64,000 nt of DNA from Acinetobacter bereziniae LMG 1003 = CIP 70.12 (lineage in GTDB: Bacteria; Pseudomonadota; Gammaproteobacteria; Pseudomonadales; Moraxellaceae), in contig NZ_KB849755.1 in the NCBI RefSeq assembly GCF_000368925.1, forward strand, positions 790,975 through 854,974. The letters are read 5' to 3'. The position numbers were made by a program, and so were the translations under genes. Below, piece by piece: positions 62,366 through 64,000 of the stretch (the stretch's first letter is position 1; each line of letters opens with the position of its first letter). The notes under the pieces are model-generated. The model had not been told where the DNA came from, made no database searches, and saw only the letters and a list, made by a program, of their open reading frames with translations.

Positions 62366-63562
62366 CTATTGATTATTTTGATTACTTCTAAGCATTGAAA
62401 TAATATTTTTAACACGTCTCAATAAATCATCATAAGTCATAATATCTAAAACATTAGAGTATTTTCTTCTAATAAATTCAAAATCAAATTTATGCTTATC
62501 ACTAAAATTATTATCTCTACCTAGAATTATCATTGCCTTAGGGTTTACTACCTTAATACTTAATCCACTTGGCAATTTATCCTTATACTTATCATTTATT
62601 GTACGCTCACCACTGGCACCCCATTTATTCAAATGAAATATATATTTCTCAACTTGCACAATTGAACCAGACAATTCATTTTTGGGTACATAATTATCCC
62701 TATAAAGTCTAGAAGTCAAAATTGCTTTTTCAAACGGTTTTTTTATTTCAACAATATCAATATTACCATTACAATCTATTAATGAAAAATCTATTTTTCT
62801 AGTTATGTCTCTTTTAGAATCGGTATAAAAATCCTTCACATTTAACTCTTTTATAACTTTAATATACTTTGGAAATATCAAAAGTAATAGATCTAATATT
62901 TTATCTTGCCAAACATTTTCTGAATATGACTCAGCCTCATTTAACATTTCAATCAATTCGTCATAGATAAACTCATATTTTTTAATTTCATATCCTTTAA
63001 AAGTATCTCTGATATATAAACTATTATCAGATTCTCGTCTAACAATTCTATTTTCAAGGTTTGACTTCAATCTTTTTTCAGCTTCAGACAGCCCTCCAAA
63101 ATAATCATTGATTTCTCTTAATATTCTTATACGAGAATAATATTTTAGTTCTGTTGTATTAGGAAAGTTTTTTATTAAATTATTAAAATCCTCAATAGAA
63201 ATAGCATCTTCTTTTTCACCACCAATAATAATTTCCTTACCATTCAATGCATCATCAATTTTTCTAAATATAGAAATATTATATGAAGCTATAAAGTTTT
63301 TTTTGGTAAAATTAAAATCCTTATAAATTAACAAATCATGACTAATTCCTAAAATATCTCTATCAATTGTATAATAATCATCATTAAGATTACCAAAAAC
63401 AAACTTTATGCATTGATCTTCCTCATTAAACTTATCTAATTTACTAAAGGAAAAAACTCTATTAATAGTTACACTTCCTGTTGAGCTAAGTTTCTCATCT
63501 ACCGGTAATCCCCCCTCAAAATAATTGAACTCAAAAGTAGAAAATCGAATAATCCTGTTCAA
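62366..63562 (-). CDS. Shedu-family defence nuclease (SduA, DUF4263)
   Basis: 398 residues from a TTG. The DUF4263 domain: SENVWQDKILDLLLLIFPKYI, a PD-(D/E)xK site with Asp258 (RKIDFSLID), Glu272 and Lys274 (DIVEIKK), then SGSIVQVEKYIFHL and IIGR-like MIILGRD, and a final DIMTYDDLLRRVKN. Shedu is a one-gene anti-phage system that nicks or cuts invading DNA. The N-terminal ~12 residues may come from the adjacent IS, and no ribosome site precedes the TTG, so the true start may be lost. Confidence 0.85.
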   Translation of the reverse strand: MNRIIRFSTFEFNYFEGGLPVDEKLSSTGSVTINRVFSFSKLDKFNEEDQCIKFVFGNLNDDYYTIDRDILGISHDLLIYKDFNFTKKNFIASYNISIFRKIDDALNGKEIIIGGEKEDAISIEDFNNLIKNFPNTTELKYYSRIRILREINDYFGGLSEAEKRLKSNLENRIVRRESDNSLYIRDTFKGYEIKKYEFIYDELIEMLNEAESYSENVWQDKILDLLLLIFPKYIKVIKELNVKDFYTDSKRDITRKIDFSLIDCNGNIDIVEIKKPFEKAILTSRLYRDNYVPKNELSGSIVQVEKYIFHLNKWGASGERTINDKYKDKLPSGLSIKVVNPKAMIILGRDNNFSDKHKFDFEFIRRKYSNVLDIMTYDDLLRRVKNIISMLRSNQNNQ

Positions 63563-63573
63563 GGAGATTTTTT

Positions 63574-63840
63574 ATGAAAACATCTAAATATTCAGATAGC
63601 TTAATCATGAGTATTTTAAAACAAGCTGAATCAGGAACACCTGTGCCTAACTTATGCCGTGAACATGGTATGAATTCCGCTACATTTTATAAATGGAAAG
63701 CGAAATATGGAGGTATGGATATTTCAATGATGACACGACTTAAAGAATTAGAGGCTGAAAATGCTCGTCTGAAACGTATGTATGCTGACGAACGCCTTAA
63801 AGCAGATATTCTTCAGGATGCACTGTCAAAGAAGTTATAA
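63574..63840 (+). CDS. IS3-family transposase OrfA
   Basis: 88 residues, complete: HTH_Tnp_1 domain (IMSILKQAESGTPVPNLCREHG) and a leucine-zipper-like end (LKELEAENARLKRMY). AAGGAG lies before the ATG. Pattern of the IS51-like group. OrfB follows in the -1 frame; the fusion forms the transposase. Confidence 0.9.
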   Translation: MKTSKYSDSLIMSILKQAESGTPVPNLCREHGMNSATFYKWKAKYGGMDISMMTRLKELEAENARLKRMYADERLKADILQDALSKKL

Positions 63841-64000
63841 AGCCTGTACAACGTAAATCTCTTGCTCAGCGAGCCGTTGAACAATTCAAGATTTCAGTGA
63901 GTAAAGCTTGCTTCATCTTTCAACTTAGTCAAACCTGTTATCGTTATAAAGCTCAATTAGATGAGCAAAATAAGATGATTGCAGACTGGCTACTGAAGCT
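63834..64000 (+). CDS. IS3-family transposase OrfB, 5' part
   Basis: The -1 frame from about 63834 reads KPVQRKSLAQRAVEQFKISV then KACFIFQLSQTCYRYKAQ, the usual start of OrfB before the DDE domain. It is cut by the window end, so intactness is unknown. It overlaps the end of orfA. Confidence 0.8.

Larger units (their letters stand above)
63533..64000 (+). mobile_element. IS3-family element, left part
   Basis: Contains orfA and the start of orfB and runs off the window. The left end is not fixed; tgaactcaaaagtag (63533-63547) is a plausible terminal repeat. No repeats could be compared because the right end is missing. Confidence 0.65.

Noticed and set aside
1..64000. CRISPR arrays, rRNA genes and complete tRNA genes
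   Set aside because: None recognised by eye; no regularly spaced repeats and no full cloverleaf sequence seen.

Overview
The window looks like a chromosomal segment of an Acinetobacter species. The basis is the low G+C, the ubiC-ubiA, rnk and glyA genes, an IS30-family element whose 1087-bp length is the one I recall for ISAba125, and a siphophage-type prophage of a kind common in this genus. No similarity search was possible; products were recognised from motifs and general knowledge.

Region 1 (1-18 kb) is ordinary chromosome: the end of an MFS transporter, an NCS2 nucleobase permease, ubiquinone genes ubiC-ubiA, a MuiA-like secreted protein, rnk, glyA, a DnaQ-fold exonuclease and small proteins. 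Three lipoprotein alpha/beta-hydrolases of one family (2431, 9170, 11462) are scattered among them. Region 2 (18-27.4 kb) is gene-poor and AT-rich. It holds many very small membrane, secreted or Cys-rich proteins, a MAPEG gene split by the IS30 element, an XRE regulator with a membrane partner, an MliC-like lipoprotein and several decayed genes.

Region 3 (about 27.7-59.5 kb) is a prophage. A tyrosine integrase lies at the left edge. The late genes are read right to left: TerS, TerL, portal, Mu F-like protein, DUF2213 protease/scaffold, cement protein, capsid, connector proteins, tail tube, G/GT chaperones with a likely -1 frameshift, tape measure with an embedded M15-type peptidase, a GTA-like tail tip (DUF2460, DUF2163, NlpC/P60, tip protein with FN3 domains), an SGNH-hydrolase tail fibre, holins and a deleted endolysin. 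The control region has a Rha/KilAC antirepressor, two ribbon-helix-helix proteins and a divergent repressor that joins an HTH to an RHH-like domain. No replication genes were seen, and the lysis module looks broken, so the prophage is probably defective on its own.

Cargo genes sit inside the late operon or next to it: a GNAT-like protein with a membrane anchor beside the integrase, a phosphoribosyltransferase between tail genes, a two-gene cassette between head genes, and a self-contained three-gene unit with a TIGR04255-like protein between the terminase and control regions. Region 4 (59.5-64 kb) carries a 585-aa unknown protein, a small helical protein, a YodC/DUF2158 protein and a Shedu (DUF4263) defence nuclease whose 5' end touches an IS3-family element that runs off the window. 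The three-gene unit and the 585-aa gene beside Shedu are my best candidates for an undescribed anti-phage or exclusion system.
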